Shown in pieces: positions 63,834-64,000 of a stretch of DNA of 64,000 nt (positions within the stretch are counted from its first letter, which is position 1; every line of letters begins with the position of its first letter). Origin of the DNA: Candidatus Baltobacteraceae bacterium (GTDB taxonomy: Bacteria; Vulcanimicrobiota; Vulcanimicrobiia; Vulcanimicrobiales; Vulcanimicrobiaceae); NCBI GenBank assembly GCA_036489885.1, contig DASXEW010000003.1:186001-250000 (forward strand), given 5' to 3'. The translations under genes and the position numbers were made by a program. The notes beneath the pieces are model-generated. The model was not told the DNA's origin. It made no database searches and was given only the letters and a program-made list of their open reading frames with translations.

Positions 63834-64000
63834 TTAGGCGGTGGAGTTCACTCCCGCAGGAACGGTCGACGTGAAGACCGTCGTTGCCGCGGCTTGCGCC
63901 GAGGCCTCTGCCGCTTGGGCTTGCTGCTGCTCTTCGGCCTGTTGGTCTTGAGCAGCTTGCTGTGCCGATGCGCTCGAAGCCGATTGCGTGTCGCTCGAGC
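63834..64000 (-). CDS. C-terminal end of a Gln/Ala-rich protein (partial)
   Basis: The window edge cuts this gene; 55 codons remain. The visible end is rich in Gln, Ala, Glu and Ser (QQAAQDQQAEEQQQAQAA) and closes with VFTSTVPAGVNSTA. It is likely a low-complexity or coiled tail. No family can be named from the fragment. It lies 61 bases upstream of the mannosidase start on the same strand. Confidence 0.55.
   Translation of the reverse strand, partial: SSDTQSASSASAQQAAQDQQAEEQQQAQAAEASAQAAATTVFTSTVPAGVNSTA

Overview
The window is a high-GC bacterial chromosome segment with dense, mostly short-spaced genes. Many gene ends overlap by 1 to 4 bases, and convergent genes often overlap. The gene content includes envelope-linked LCP and FecR proteins, many small secreted proteins, PilZ proteins with a shared C-terminal region, a very large sensor/phosphatase protein, AIM24, archaemetzincin and Uma2. 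Several promoters sit so close to the start codon that the mRNA would be leaderless. This fits a deep-branching phylum such as Candidatus Eremiobacterota (WPS-2), but that is an inference from style, not from a marker gene; Chloroflexota-, Dormibacterota- or Actinomycetota-like lineages are alternatives.

Layout. 1-15 kb: transporter, acylphosphatase and aldolase operon; secreted phosphodiester glycosidase-like protein and polysaccharide deacetylase; LCP cell-wall ligase with a YjfB-like small protein; FkbM methyltransferase; small secreted proteins; PilZ protein; AIM24; an orphan MbcA/ParS-type antitoxin; a STAS protein; class V aminotransferase; Fpg/Nei glycosylase. 15-29 kb: a Pro/Thr-repeat lipoprotein with a FecR protein; a ~1,210-residue protein joining histidine kinase, receiver, PAS, SpoIIE phosphatase and RsbW-like ATPase domains; a second PilZ protein; AraC regulator; acyltransferase; YkgJ; a CBM9-like outer-membrane protein; transglutaminase; CorA. 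29-38 kb: exonuclease, MFS transporter, a tRNA-Arg remnant, then a sulfite reductase gene behind what looks like a cysteine-responsive attenuator (a 13-residue leader peptide with adjacent Cys codons followed by an intrinsic terminator), MarC and TRIC membrane proteins, and a biotin operon bioA-bioF-bioD with a broken bioB.

38-45 kb is accessory DNA. A 27-bp direct repeat of the 3' end of tRNA-Glu(TTC) at 39,060 and 44,894 brackets a 5.8-kb insertion carrying a truncated RHS protein, a small glycine-rich membrane protein, a two-gene zinc-ribbon/DUF2321-nuclease unit, a RES-Xre toxin-antitoxin pair and an XRE-GrlR-like fusion. A C-terminal fragment of a tyrosine recombinase ends across the left copy of the repeat, so tandem insertion at this tRNA followed by decay is likely.

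45-64 kb returns to housekeeping genes: tRNA-Met, eno, ndk, birA, a zinc-site-less archaemetzincin, acpS, NAD(P)HX repair, Uma2 nuclease, ligA, glyoxalase-like protein and uvrA. After these comes an arsenic operon (arsR, arsI and an aquaglyceroporin-arsenate reductase fusion, with no efflux pump), then a membrane protein, a HAD hydrolase and a GH38 alpha-mannosidase. The biotin operon and birA would act together, with BirA loading biotin onto carboxylases; with bioB broken the cell would need a second bioB or imported biotin.
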